Under the pieces are notes generated by a model, which was not told where the DNA came from, searched no databases, and saw only the letters and a list, made by a program, of their open reading frames with translations. The translations under genes were made by a program, and so were the position numbers. A stretch of DNA of 64,000 nucleotides. It comes from Aquabacterium sp. A7-Y (GTDB lineage: Bacteria; Pseudomonadota; Gammaproteobacteria; Burkholderiales; Burkholderiaceae_C). The first letter of the stretch is position 1; every line of letters starts with the position of its first letter. Below, one piece after another: positions 24,801 to 33,676 of this stretch. Where the stretch lies: assembly GCF_026153205.1 (NCBI RefSeq), contig NZ_JAPFBW010000016.1, positions 81,259 to 145,258 of the forward strand, read 5' to 3'.

Positions 24801-27800
24801 CCTGCCGAGCTCCGGCGTGCTGCAGCGCGGCGGCGAGGCGGCGCGCCCGCTGAGCCAGCTCGGCGTAACGCAGGGAGTGGAGGCCGTCGCAGACCGCCAG
24901 GGCGTGCGGCTGCCCTTGCACCACGGCCTCGAACAGCGCGGCGAAACCTTGCGCCACCGGCAACTCGCGGGTGGGCGCCCGGCACAGCAGGGCTTGTGTG
25001 TCGGCGCCCAGCAGCGGCAGGTCGGCCAGGGGGCGTTCGGGGGCGCTCAACGCGGCCTCGATCAGCACCCGGTAGTGCTGGGCCAGGCGTTCCACGCTGG
25101 CGCGTTCGAACAGGTCGGTGCTGTATTCGAAACAGCACTCGATGCCGTCGCCGCTGTCGCGGCAGTTCAGCGACAGGTCGAACTTGCTGGTCGGCAGCTC
25201 CACCGCCTGCAGCTCGACCTCCAGGCCGGGCAGGCGGGACAGGGCCGCATAACGCTCGGTCTGCATGTCGAACATGGCCTGGAACAGGGGCGCGTGGCTG
25301 AGGTCGCGGTCGGGCACCAGGGCATCGACCAGGCGCTCGAACGGCAGCTGCTGGTGCTGGCTGGCGTCGAGCACACGCTCGCGGGTGGCGTCGAGCAGCT
25401 GGTTCAGATCGGTGCTCGGCGTCAGGCGGTGCCGCAGCACGACGGTGTTGACGAACAGGCCGACCAGGGGCTCGAGCTCCAGGCGGTCGCGCCCTGCGAC
25501 CGGGGTGCCGACGCGGATGTCGTCCTGCCCTGCATGGCGGGCCAGCAGCGTCGCGAAGGCGGCTTCCAGCAGCATGAACAGGCTGGCGTTGCGGCGTTGC
25601 GCATGCGCCTTCGCGCGGTCGGCCAGCGAGCACGGCAGCCGCACCAGCACACGGTCGCCGCGGCCGGACAGCACCGCGGGCCGGGGCCGGTCGGTCGGCA
25701 GTGCCAGCAGGGGCTGCTCGTCGCCGAGCACCTCACGCCAGTGCGCCAGTTCGCCTGCCAGCACGTCTTCGGAAAGCTGGCGGCGCTGCCAGCTGGCGTA
25801 ATCGGCGTATTGCAGCGGCAGGGGCGATGGCGGCTTGACCTGCGGGTCCAGCGTCGACAGGTACAGCTCGCTCCAGTCCTGCAGCAGCCTTTCGGTGGAC
25901 CAGCCGTCGGAGACGATGTGGTGCATCACCAGCACCAGGTGATGCTGCTCGGGCGCCAGCCGGAGCAGCACGGCGCGCAGCAGCGGCCCTCGGTCGAGCT
26001 GGAAGGGCATCGCCGCGATTCGCAGGGCGCGCGTCTGGGCTTCGGCCTCGGGATCGGCCGCGCCAGACAGGTCGATCGTTTCGAGTCGCGCTGTCGGTGC
26101 CGGGTCGACGACCGCCTGGGGCCGGCCGTCGGCGCCGGCCGGAAAACGGGTGCGCAGCACCTCGTGGCGGGCCTGCAGCGCTTCGAACGCGATGGCCCAG
26201 GCCTCGACGTCGAGGCGCCCGGCCATCTTCAGCACACCGGGGATGTGGTAGGCGCTGTCCTCGGGGTCGAGCTGCGCGAGGAACCACAGGCGCTGCTGAG
26301 CAAAGGACAGGGGCAGCGCCTGGCGGCTGGCGAGCGGCTCGATCGGCGCCGGCAAGGACGGCGCACTGCGGCCGCGCTGGCGCTCCACCGCGAGGGACAG
26401 GCCTTCGACCGTCGGCGCGGCAAACAGCTCGCGCACCGGCAGCTCGATGCCGAAGCAGCGGCGCAGCCGCGTCACGACCTGGGTCGCCACGAGGGAGTGA
26501 CCGCCCAACTCGAAGAAGTTGTCGTGCACGCCGATCCCTTCGACGCTCAGCAGGTCGGCCCAGATGGCCGCGACCAGCTGTTCGGTCACGTTGCGCGGAG
26601 CCACGAAAGCGGCCCCTTGGGCGCGTTCCGGCGCCGGCAGCGCAGCCCGGTCGAGCTTGCCGTTGGGCGTTTGCGGGAAGGCCGCCAGGCTCACATAGGC
26701 GCTGGGCAGCAGGTGCTCGGGCAGCGAACGCAGCAGGTGCTGGCGCAAGCTGTCGGCCTGCGGTGCGGCGCCGGCCGGCACGACATAGGCGACCACCCGC
26801 CGTTCGCCGGGGCTGTCCTCGCGAACGATGGCCACCGCCTCGCGCACCGCGGGGTGCTCGGCGAGCCGGGCCTCGATCTCGCCCAGCTCGATGCGAAAAC
26901 CGCGGACCTTGACCTGCTGGTCGGTCCGGCCCAGGAACTCGATCTGGCCGAAGGCGTTCTGGCGCACCCGGTCGCCGGTGCGATACAGGCGCTGCCCCTC
27001 GGCGTAGGGATGCGGCACGAAACGCTCGGCCGTCAGGCCGGCGCGCCCCAGGTAGCCGCGCGCCACGGCAGGCCCCGCCAGGTAGAGCTCGCCCTGCACG
27101 CCGGCCGGCAGCGGCTGCAACGCCGCGTCGAGCACCCAGGCCTCGACGAAGGGGATGGGTGTGCCGATGGGCACCGGGTCTTCGCCGTCGCGGGTGCGGT
27201 GGGCGACACTCCACACGCTGACTTCGGTGGGCCCGTATTCGTTGAACAAGGCGGCGCCCGGCAAGGCCCGATGGTGGGCCTGCACCAGCGACGCCGGGCA
27301 GGCTTCGCCGGCGACGATCACGTCGGTCAGCGAGCTCAGCCGGCCGGGCTCGGCATCCAGCAGCTGCGCATGCAAGGAGGGCAGCGCGAGCAGGTGCGAG
27401 ACGCGGTGCTGCTCGACCAGGCGCGCCAGGGCGCCGACGTCGCGGTGCGCCTCGTCCTCCGGCAGCACCAGCAGACCGCCCTGCGTGAGGGTCCAGAAGA
27501 TGCCGGCCACCGAGCTGTCGAAAGCGACCGACGACAGCATCAGGTAGGCCGACACCGGGCGTTCGTACCAGTGGTGGCGCGCCAGTGTGGAGTGACAGGC
27601 GTTGCGGTGGGTGATGGCCACGCCCTTGGGCCGCCCGGTGGAGCCGGAGGTGTAGATCAGGTAGGCGAGCTGGTCGGGGTGCGGCCTGCGGGCCTGCAGC
27701 GCTGCTGCGGGTGCGGCCGGCGTGTCGATGCGCACCACCGGCACCTGCCATGCCAGCCGCCCGGCCGTGCCGGCGTCGCCAACGACACAGCAGGCGCCGC

Positions 27801-29259
27801 TGTCGCTGGCCATGTAGGCCAGCCGTTCCACCGGGTAGCCCGGGTCGAGCGGCAGGTAGGCGGCACCGGACTTCAGCACGCCGAGCAAGGTGACGACGAG
27901 ATCGACCGAACGCGGCAGGCAGACACCGACGATGCGGTCGGGCCCGGCACCGGCGGCCAGCAGGTGGGCGGCGAGTGCGTCGGCGCGCCGGTTCAGCTCG
28001 GCGTAGTCGAGCATCTTGTCCCCGCAGGCCAGCGCCGGGCGGTCCGGGGTCTGCGCGGCCTGGCGCTCGATCAGGGCATGCAGGGTGAGGTCGTGCGTGG
28101 CGTCGAGGCCCGGGCTGGGGCCCTTTGAAGCGTGGCTGGCGCTGGAGGGCAGCAAGGAGATGCGGCCGAGCGACTCCGAGGCGGCCGGCACACTGAGCAG
28201 CAGCGTCGACAGCTGAGCGGCCAGGGCTTCGACCGCCTCCGGGGCGAAGCGGGCCGCGTCGTAGCTGAGGGCGGGCTGCGCGCCCGCGGCGCCGAGGTGA
28301 AGGTCGAGGCGCAGCCGGAACGGCGCCTCGACGGCCAGCAGGCCGGCCTCCTCGGTGGCCTCGGCCACACGGTACTGCAGCGCGATCTCGCCCTCGAACA
28401 CCGGCAGTCCCTCGGCCTGAGCGAGCGCCTCGATGCGCGCCTGCCCGAGCGTCTGGCACCACGGCGCCCAGGGCTGTTCGGCATCGTAGGGCAGCGCGAG
28501 CGGCAGCACGCGGGCATAGGGCCCGCAGGCGTCGGTCAACTCGTCGCTGCGCCCGGCATCCACGATGCCGATGTTCAGGGTGGGCTGGTCGAGATGGCGT
28601 GCCAGCAGCAAGGCCCAGGCCGCAAAGGCTTGCGCTTCATGCAGCCCGGCGAAGCTCGGCAGCCTCAACGTGCGGGGCTCGAAGACGCCCGAGGCCGGCT
28701 GCTCCAGGGGCAGGCGGCCGAGCGGCAGCGGCCGGCGCGCCTGCCAGAAGGCGGCCGCCGCAGGCTCGGCCTGGACCAGCTCGTGCTGCCACTGGGCGTA
28801 GTCGGCGTACTGCACCACCTCCGCGTCGGCGCGGCGGCCGTTCAGCCGGTCCAGCAGTTCCTGGGCGACCCGCTGCAGCGTGCGGGCGTCGCCGTGCAGG
28901 CCGTCGACCGACAAACACAGGCTGCAGTCCCGTTCGCCGACCCACCAGGTGGCGGCCAGTGCGGCGCCACGCGGGTGGCGTTGCGATGTGAGGGAAGCGG
29001 GTAGCGGCCCGACCCGCTCTTCCCAGTGCAGCGCGGGGCGGTCCTCGATGAACTGCAGCGGCACGCCGGCCACGCTGTCGAGACGGGTGCGCAGCACTTC
29101 GTGGCGGGCGGCGATGGCGCTCAGTGCGGCGCGCACATCGCCCGGGGTGGCACCCCGCGGCATCGCGAACACCCCGCGTGCACCGCAGAGGTCGGCGGAC
29201 TGGCTCTGCCACGCCGAGAGTTGCTGGACTGAAAGGCGAAAGCCTGCGGTCTGGGTCAT
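21847..29259 (-). CDS. NRPS, first two modules (His, Dab-like-E) with degenerate N-terminal C-like domain
   Basis: A 2470-residue synthetase, order C-like*-A-T-C-A-T-E. Residues 1-370 have condensation-superfamily layout, but the HHxxxDG motif reads DGLHGDA (about 119-125): both histidines are gone, so it should not form peptide bonds. A1 (core TSGSTG near 537): pocket D-S-A-L-I-A-E-V-W, resembling the histidine pattern D-S-x-x-x-A-E-V-x. Carrier GGHS near 922. Active C, HHIVSDG 1113-1119. A2: D-I-W-E-L-T-A-D-D (first Asp near 1632), inferred diaminobutyrate. Carrier GGDS near 1978. Epimerase HHLVIDG 2153-2159. Starts as an ATGA overlap with the hydroxylase. Since the upstream acyl-ligase protein ends in an intact C domain, module 1 appears split over two proteins. 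The substrate calls are inference. Confidence 0.92.
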   Translation of the reverse strand: MTQTAGFRLSVQQLSAWQSQSADLCGARGVFAMPRGATPGDVRAALSAIAARHEVLRTRLDSVAGVPLQFIEDRPALHWEERVGPLPASLTSQRHPRGAALAATWWVGERDCSLCLSVDGLHGDARTLQRVAQELLDRLNGRRADAEVVQYADYAQWQHELVQAEPAAAAFWQARRPLPLGRLPLEQPASGVFEPRTLRLPSFAGLHEAQAFAAWALLLARHLDQPTLNIGIVDAGRSDELTDACGPYARVLPLALPYDAEQPWAPWCQTLGQARIEALAQAEGLPVFEGEIALQYRVAEATEEAGLLAVEAPFRLRLDLHLGAAGAQPALSYDAARFAPEAVEALAAQLSTLLLSVPAASESLGRISLLPSSASHASKGPSPGLDATHDLTLHALIERQAAQTPDRPALACGDKMLDYAELNRRADALAAHLLAAGAGPDRIVGVCLPRSVDLVVTLLGVLKSGAAYLPLDPGYPVERLAYMASDSGACCVVGDAGTAGRLAWQVPVVRIDTPAAPAAALQARRPHPDQLAYLIYTSGSTGRPKGVAITHRNACHSTLARHHWYERPVSAYLMLSSVAFDSSVAGIFWTLTQGGLLVLPEDEAHRDVGALARLVEQHRVSHLLALPSLHAQLLDAEPGRLSSLTDVIVAGEACPASLVQAHHRALPGAALFNEYGPTEVSVWSVAHRTRDGEDPVPIGTPIPFVEAWVLDAALQPLPAGVQGELYLAGPAVARGYLGRAGLTAERFVPHPYAEGQRLYRTGDRVRQNAFGQIEFLGRTDQQVKVRGFRIELGEIEARLAEHPAVREAVAIVREDSPGERRVVAYVVPAGAAPQADSLRQHLLRSLPEHLLPSAYVSLAAFPQTPNGKLDRAALPAPERAQGAAFVAPRNVTEQLVAAIWADLLSVEGIGVHDNFFELGGHSLVATQVVTRLRRCFGIELPVRELFAAPTVEGLSLAVERQRGRSAPSLPAPIEPLASRQALPLSFAQQRLWFLAQLDPEDSAYHIPGVLKMAGRLDVEAWAIAFEALQARHEVLRTRFPAGADGRPQAVVDPAPTARLETIDLSGAADPEAEAQTRALRIAAMPFQLDRGPLLRAVLLRLAPEQHHLVLVMHHIVSDGWSTERLLQDWSELYLSTLDPQVKPPSPLPLQYADYASWQRRQLSEDVLAGELAHWREVLGDEQPLLALPTDRPRPAVLSGRGDRVLVRLPCSLADRAKAHAQRRNASLFMLLEAAFATLLARHAGQDDIRVGTPVAGRDRLELEPLVGLFVNTVVLRHRLTPSTDLNQLLDATRERVLDASQHQQLPFERLVDALVPDRDLSHAPLFQAMFDMQTERYAALSRLPGLEVELQAVELPTSKFDLSLNCRDSGDGIECCFEYSTDLFERASVERLAQHYRVLIEAALSAPERPLADLPLLGADTQALLCRAPTRELPVAQGFAALFEAVVQGQPHALAVCDGLHSLRYAELAQRARRLAAALQHAGARQDRLVAILLPRSVDYLLGIVASQLAGAAWLPLDTSLPSARLAQMVSLAAPAVLVAEAGCPIAAQLCAALEQAPHRVTPDAEVEQALLPVAPHPQQLAYVIYTSGSTGTPKGAMVPAGAMLNHLLGKIEQLALTPADRIAQTASPCFDISVWQFLTALLCGARVQIVPDAVARDPAALLRLVNTEGLTVLESVPSLMRGMLLDSSAPAQLPALRCLLPTGEALPPELARQWFERYPGVPLLNAYGPAECADDVAMHRLDVAPPAGLAHLPIGTPTVNLRLYVVNDALQLQPPGTTGELAIGGAGVGRGYLGDAALTAERFVPDPFGPPGSRLYRSGDLARQAGDGVLSFVGRRDHQLKIRGYRVEPGEIEARLLQHEQVRAAAVLAAGEPPRLVAYLAGQAPDGEADHLRHFLAEQLPDFMVPAAFVWLPELPLNANGKLDRARLPAPDFAQASRPQAAPRNAIEQTLARIWAQVLGLPEVGITDNFFALGGDSILSIQVVTQAREAGLKLTARAIFQHQTVEALAAAAEPARPLAERAAPTGEVPLTPVQHAFFELAPPNPHHWNQSVLLTPSHALEAERVAAALQALVAHHDALRLRFRREEGLWMQRHADVEDATLLVTRQVQDAAACRQTCDEVQASLDIEHGPLLRAALIQLPGGEQRLLFAVHHLVIDGLSWRTLLADFATALKAWPQPAALPRRGASFQDWAVQLLQRTRSGEFDAQLPFWRQQQAPALPVEQPQGSRLERDIETVHVALDRPATERLLQSGRQRATPDDFLLTALASVLLRWSATDALLVEQESHGRPDDLEVGRTVGWFTSAYPLRLAPDLQAPPLAQLKQVKQALRDVPERGVGFGALRYLKRALPAVRPSVAFNYLGQLDASVDGQGFTRLETDSGRLYDPRTPRHQEFDLNAYVLDGRLQLDWGYSCQRYARSTVETLAARFIEQLTELLQLAETDAGELLTPQDFPEAALDAASLDQLLEGME

Positions 29260-30341
29260 GCCTGCTCCGTCGGCGCTGCAGCGAGCGCGAGGTCAGCGGC
29301 GCGCATCGGCTCGGCCATGGCAGTCAAGATGCGGCGCGGGCCGCGGAAAGGGTGGCGCCCATGCAGCGCCAGGATGTTGTCGAGCATCAGCACGTCGCCG
29401 CGTTGCCACGGGAAGCTGACCATCGCCTCCAGGTAGATGCTGCGCAGCAGCTCGACCACCTCGGGCTCGATCGGCGTGCCATCGCCATAGAAGGTGTTCT
29501 GCGGCAGGTCCTCGGGGCCGAACTCGGCCAGCAGGGCGTCCCGCGCGCTGGCCGGCAGCGTGGTCGCGTGGAAGAAGGTGCCGTGGTTGAACCACACGGC
29601 TTCGCCGGTCTGCGGGTGACGCACGACGGCCGGGCCGATCTGGCGCGTGCGCAGGCGGTCGCCGCTCTTCCACTCGACACGAATGCCTTGCTGGCGGCAG
29701 TACGCCTCCACCGTCCCCCGGTCGTCGGTCTGGAACACGGTCTGCCAGGGCAGGCCGAAGCCGTCGCCGTAGTTGCGCACGTACAGAATGCGCTCGCGCG
29801 TGAAACGCTCGCGGATGTCGTGCGGAACGCGCTGCAGCACCGTGCGGGTGTCGCCGATCGGCGTTTCGCCGCCCTCCCCCGGGGCCACGTCGCAGTAGAA
29901 AAAGATCTTGCGCGGGAACACCGGCGAGTAGGAGTGTTCGTTGTGCGGAAAGATGCTCTCGTCGGCCGGATAGTCCGTCGAGGTGTAGACATGCCGGGTG
30001 TCGTCGACCTGCGTGCGCGGCGAGGCGCGGAACTGGTATTGCAGTGCGCCCTCGGACAGGGCACCGACGGCGTCGTGGAAACCCGCCACGCCATCGACCG
30101 CAAAACCACGCCACAGCAGCGCGCCGTGCTGCAGCAGCAGGCGTTCGACCTCCTCGCGGCGACCCGCGGCCCAGGCCGCGAGGTCGACACCGGGCAGGAC
30201 CGGCTCGCACAGCAGCGGCAGCGACCGGCCCTCGGCCGGCGGCGTGAAACGCACCAGCGTGTCGGCGCTCGGCGCGAGCGCCTGTCGGCGTACCGCACCG
30301 ATCCGCGGGCGTCGTTCGGGGGACAGGGAGGTGTCGCTCAT
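29256..30341 (-). CDS. TauD/SyrP-type Fe(II)/2-oxoglutarate hydroxylase (candidate His beta-hydroxylase)
   Basis: A 361-residue TauD/TfdA-superfamily protein. The metal-binding triad is visible: H133-N-E135 in FPHNEHSY and the distal His near 327 in LALHGRHPF, followed by Arg residues that would hold 2-oxoglutarate. Such discrete enzymes hydroxylate the beta-carbon of amino acids bound to NRPS carrier proteins (SyrP acts on Asp). The gene lies exactly between the acyl-ligase/condensation protein and the NRPS whose first module carries a dead condensation-like domain and a His-like adenylation domain, with ATGA overlaps on both sides. The inferred job is therefore beta-hydroxylation of carrier-bound histidine, giving a metal ligand. 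Asp cannot be excluded, because the cluster holds a second paralogue and one Asp module. Confidence 0.85.
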   Translation of the reverse strand: MSDTSLSPERRPRIGAVRRQALAPSADTLVRFTPPAEGRSLPLLCEPVLPGVDLAAWAAGRREEVERLLLQHGALLWRGFAVDGVAGFHDAVGALSEGALQYQFRASPRTQVDDTRHVYTSTDYPADESIFPHNEHSYSPVFPRKIFFYCDVAPGEGGETPIGDTRTVLQRVPHDIRERFTRERILYVRNYGDGFGLPWQTVFQTDDRGTVEAYCRQQGIRVEWKSGDRLRTRQIGPAVVRHPQTGEAVWFNHGTFFHATTLPASARDALLAEFGPEDLPQNTFYGDGTPIEPEVVELLRSIYLEAMVSFPWQRGDVLMLDNILALHGRHPFRGPRRILTAMAEPMRAADLALAAAPTEQA

Positions 30342-33300
30342 CGGGTCTGCTCCGTGGGATCGACGGCCCGTGCGGCACGGCGCACGAGGGCCTTGCGGGC
30401 GGGCTGCGGCAGCTCGGTCTTCGCCGCCCAGGCTTCCAGGCGGGCGACGAAACGCGACGCGAAGCGGGCCACGGTGTCGGGCCGGTACAGGTCGGTGGCG
30501 TACTCGATGCGCACCGCCACGCCTCGCGCTTCGCGCGACAGATCGAACAGCAGATCGAGCTCGGCCGTCTCGCGCGGAATGTCGAAGGGGGTCATCGACA
30601 GCCCGGGCGCGAGCTGGTGGACCGGCGGGGCGTCCTGGAACACGAACTTGGTCTGGAACACCGGCGCATGGGCCAGGCTGCGCGGCGGCCGCACCGCTTC
30701 GACCAGCTGGTCGAAGGGCAGGTCCTGCAGCGCGTAGGCGGCCAGCAGCGTGTCGCGGACTCCCGTCAGCCAGGGGCCGGGGCCGGGAGCAGCGGGGACC
30801 CGGCAGCGCACCGGCAACTGGTTGACGAAAAATCCGACGATGCCTTCGCTGCCCGGTTCGTGCCGGTTGGCAATGTCGGTGCCGATCACCAGATCGGTCT
30901 GGCCGCTGGCTTCGGCGAGCGTCGCGGCATAAGCCGCGAACAGCGCCATGAAGAGGGTCGCGCGCTCGCCCCGGGCCCACTGCTCCAGGGCCTCGAGGAG
31001 CGACACCGGCAGCTGCAGCCTCAGGCAGGCGCCGCGGTGCGACTGCTCCGGCGGGCGCGGCTGGTCGGGCGTCAGGGTGGTGAGCACCGGGGCATCGAGC
31101 AGTTGCGCCTGCCAGGCCTCGATCAGCGCGGGCAAGCGGGGCGCCAGCTCGGCCTGCTGCCACAGGGCGAAGTCGCCGTATTGCAGCGGCACGGGCGGCA
31201 GCTCGGCGCCCGCGTAGCTGAGGGCCAGCTCGGCCAGCAGCGGCTTGAGGGCCGCGCCGTCGACCGCGATGTGGTGCATCGCGAGCACGAGCTTTGGCTC
31301 GTGGCCGTCGGCGTCGAGCAGCAGGGCACGCAGCAGCGGCCCGCGCGCCAGGTCGAACGGCACCGACAGCACCGCGTTCACCTGCTGCTGCCGGACACGC
31401 TCGTCGCCACCCTTGCGCTGCATCAGCGGCACCGCCATGGCGGCCAGCACCTTCTGGCGCGGTCCTTCAGCCTCGTCCACCAGCACCGTGCGCAGCGCTT
31501 CGTGGCGCCGCACCAGCGTGTCGAGCGCGGCTTGCAGGCGGGCCGGATCGACCGGGGCCGAGAAGGCCAGGCCGACCGCCACATGGTAGAAGGCGCTGTC
31601 GGGCTCGAGCGACTGCAGGAACCACAGCCGGCGCTGCGCATACGACAAAGGCAGTGTCCGGTCCTGCGTCTCCCCGGGACGCGCCTGCAGGCCGGTCGTT
31701 GCCGGAATGCGGGGCGCCTCGTCGATGCGGCGGGCCAGCTCTCCCAGCGTGGCCGCGGTGAAACACGAAGCCAGCGGCAGCGCCACGCCGAAGTCGGTTC
31801 GCAGGCGGGCGGCCAGCTGGGTCATCAAAAGCGACTGGCCGCCAAGCGCGAAAAAATTGTCGTGGACCATCACCTGGTCGAGATCGAGCAGCTCGCCCCA
31901 CAGCGAGGCGAGACGTCGTTCGGTGTCGGTACCGAGTGCGGCGGGCGCATGCGCCGCGGCGCCGAGATCCGCACGGTAGACCGCGAACGTCTCCAGCGTC
32001 TGGGTGTGCCAGCCATCCCGGCAGGCCGAGCGCCGCAGCTTGCCGCTCGAGGTCTTCGGCAGCGTTCCGGGCTTGAGCAGCGCGACGGCCCCGACCGGCT
32101 CGCCGAAGGCCTCGGCGACGGCTTGCCGGATCGACTCGATGACGCTGGCGTGATCGCCCTCGCCGGGACGCAGTCGCGCGGTTTCGGCGGCGACAGCGAT
32201 CGTTTCGCTGTCGGCCAGCTCGGCGGCGAAGACCGCCACCCGCCCCGGCCGCACACCGGCGACGCGCGACTCGATCTCGAGCTCAATGTCCTGGGGATAG
32301 AAGTTGCGCCCGCGCAGGATCACCAGGTCCTTCAGCCGGCTGCTGAGGTAGAGCTGGCCGCCGTGCACAAAACCCAGATCGCCGGTGCGCAGCCAGTTGT
32401 CGCGCCCCTCGCTGTCGCGGGCCGCGAAAGTCGCCCGCGTGGCGAGCTCCTGCCCCCAGTAGCCGCCAGCCACGGTCGGGCCTCGCACCCAGAGCTCGCC
32501 GACCTGATCCTCCGGCAACAGGCGGCCGCTGTCCGGCTCGACGATGTGCACCTCGGTCCCGTCCACGGTCGTGCCGCACGCGACCAGGGTCGTGCCCTGC
32601 GCGGCAGGCTCGGCCACGCCGCGAGCCAGCGCGGCGGTGTCGAACACCGTCGCCTTCATCCCGGTATCCGGGCCGGCGGACACGAACAGCGTCGCTTCGG
32701 CCAATCCATAGCAGGGGCAGAAGCTGCGCGCCGAGAAGCCGAGCGGCTCTGCCAGACGGCGGAAGGCCTCGAAGGTGCTGTGCCGCACCGGCTCGGCGCC
32801 GCAGAAGGCGATCCGCCAGCACGACAGGTCGAGCCCCGTGACCGTGGCCGGGCGAACGCGATCGGCACACAGGCGGTAGGCAAAGTCGGGTCCGCCCGAC
32901 ATCGTGATGCGATAACGCGACACGGCCTCCAGCCAGCGGCGCGGGCGCTCGATGAAACGCTTGGGCGACATCAGCACCAGGGGCCGGCCGCACAACAGCG
33001 GCTGCAGCAGGCCGAAGATGAGCCCCATGTCGTGGAACAGCGGCAGCCAGCTCAGATAACGTTCCTCGGGACCTTCCTGGAGACCTTCGGCCATCGCGAC
33101 GTGGTTCGCGAGCAGATGGCGGTGACTGACCCTCACACCCTTGGGGCTGGCCGTCGAGCCGGAGGTGTATTGGAGGAAGGCCAGATCGTCGGGCTCGACC
33201 CGGCGCTCGCGCCAGGCTTCGGCATCGCCGCAGCAGGCCGGCGTGACCACGACACGCATGCCGGGATGGTGAAGCTCGTGCTGCGTGAGCGCCTCGAGCC

Positions 33301-33676
33301 CCGCCACGTCGGTCAACGCCAGAGCGGGCCGCGCATCCTGCGCGACGCTCAACAGCCGCTTGACCGCCTGCGCCTGTCCGGTCTCGGGCGGGTACAGCGG
33401 CACGCCCACCAGACCCGCGTAGAGGCAGGCGAAAAAGGCGGCGGCGTAGTCCAGGCCGGAGGGAAACAGCAGCAGCGCGCGCTCGCCGGGGGCCGCGGCG
33501 TCCTGCAGCACCTGGGCCAGCGCGCGCACACGCCGATCCAGCTCGCCGTAGCTCAGGCTTTCGGTGACGTGCTCGCCGTCGCCGAGGAAGTCGATCGCGG
33601 TGCGTTCGGGATGCAGCAAAGCGCGACGGCGCAGCGCCGAGACCAGGTCGGCGGGCGTCGAACGAAGGTCAAACAT
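30338..33676 (-). CDS. Fatty-acyl-AMP ligase - carrier - condensation protein (lipoinitiation)
   Basis: A 1112-residue starter protein. Residues 1 to about 575 are a fatty-acyl-AMP ligase: YTSGSTASPKGV near 172, FHDMG, and SSRLKDLVILRGRNFYPQDI near the end, typical of FAALs rather than amino-acid adenylation domains. A carrier domain follows (LGGQSLL, Ser near 613), then an intact condensation domain to the C-terminus (LSYAQRRLWFL opening, HHIAVDG near 802). The enzyme should activate a free fatty acid, load it on its own carrier, and acylate the first amino acid of the next NRPS protein. Chain length is not visible. It overlaps the hydroxylase gene before it by 8 bases and the one after it by 4. 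Ending in a C domain without its A domain is unusual and fits the split first module. Confidence 0.9.
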   Translation of the reverse strand: MFDLRSTPADLVSALRRRALLHPERTAIDFLGDGEHVTESLSYGELDRRVRALAQVLQDAAAPGERALLLFPSGLDYAAAFFACLYAGLVGVPLYPPETGQAQAVKRLLSVAQDARPALALTDVAGLEALTQHELHHPGMRVVVTPACCGDAEAWRERRVEPDDLAFLQYTSGSTASPKGVRVSHRHLLANHVAMAEGLQEGPEERYLSWLPLFHDMGLIFGLLQPLLCGRPLVLMSPKRFIERPRRWLEAVSRYRITMSGGPDFAYRLCADRVRPATVTGLDLSCWRIAFCGAEPVRHSTFEAFRRLAEPLGFSARSFCPCYGLAEATLFVSAGPDTGMKATVFDTAALARGVAEPAAQGTTLVACGTTVDGTEVHIVEPDSGRLLPEDQVGELWVRGPTVAGGYWGQELATRATFAARDSEGRDNWLRTGDLGFVHGGQLYLSSRLKDLVILRGRNFYPQDIELEIESRVAGVRPGRVAVFAAELADSETIAVAAETARLRPGEGDHASVIESIRQAVAEAFGEPVGAVALLKPGTLPKTSSGKLRRSACRDGWHTQTLETFAVYRADLGAAAHAPAALGTDTERRLASLWGELLDLDQVMVHDNFFALGGQSLLMTQLAARLRTDFGVALPLASCFTAATLGELARRIDEAPRIPATTGLQARPGETQDRTLPLSYAQRRLWFLQSLEPDSAFYHVAVGLAFSAPVDPARLQAALDTLVRRHEALRTVLVDEAEGPRQKVLAAMAVPLMQRKGGDERVRQQQVNAVLSVPFDLARGPLLRALLLDADGHEPKLVLAMHHIAVDGAALKPLLAELALSYAGAELPPVPLQYGDFALWQQAELAPRLPALIEAWQAQLLDAPVLTTLTPDQPRPPEQSHRGACLRLQLPVSLLEALEQWARGERATLFMALFAAYAATLAEASGQTDLVIGTDIANRHEPGSEGIVGFFVNQLPVRCRVPAAPGPGPWLTGVRDTLLAAYALQDLPFDQLVEAVRPPRSLAHAPVFQTKFVFQDAPPVHQLAPGLSMTPFDIPRETAELDLLFDLSREARGVAVRIEYATDLYRPDTVARFASRFVARLEAWAAKTELPQPARKALVRRAARAVDPTEQTR

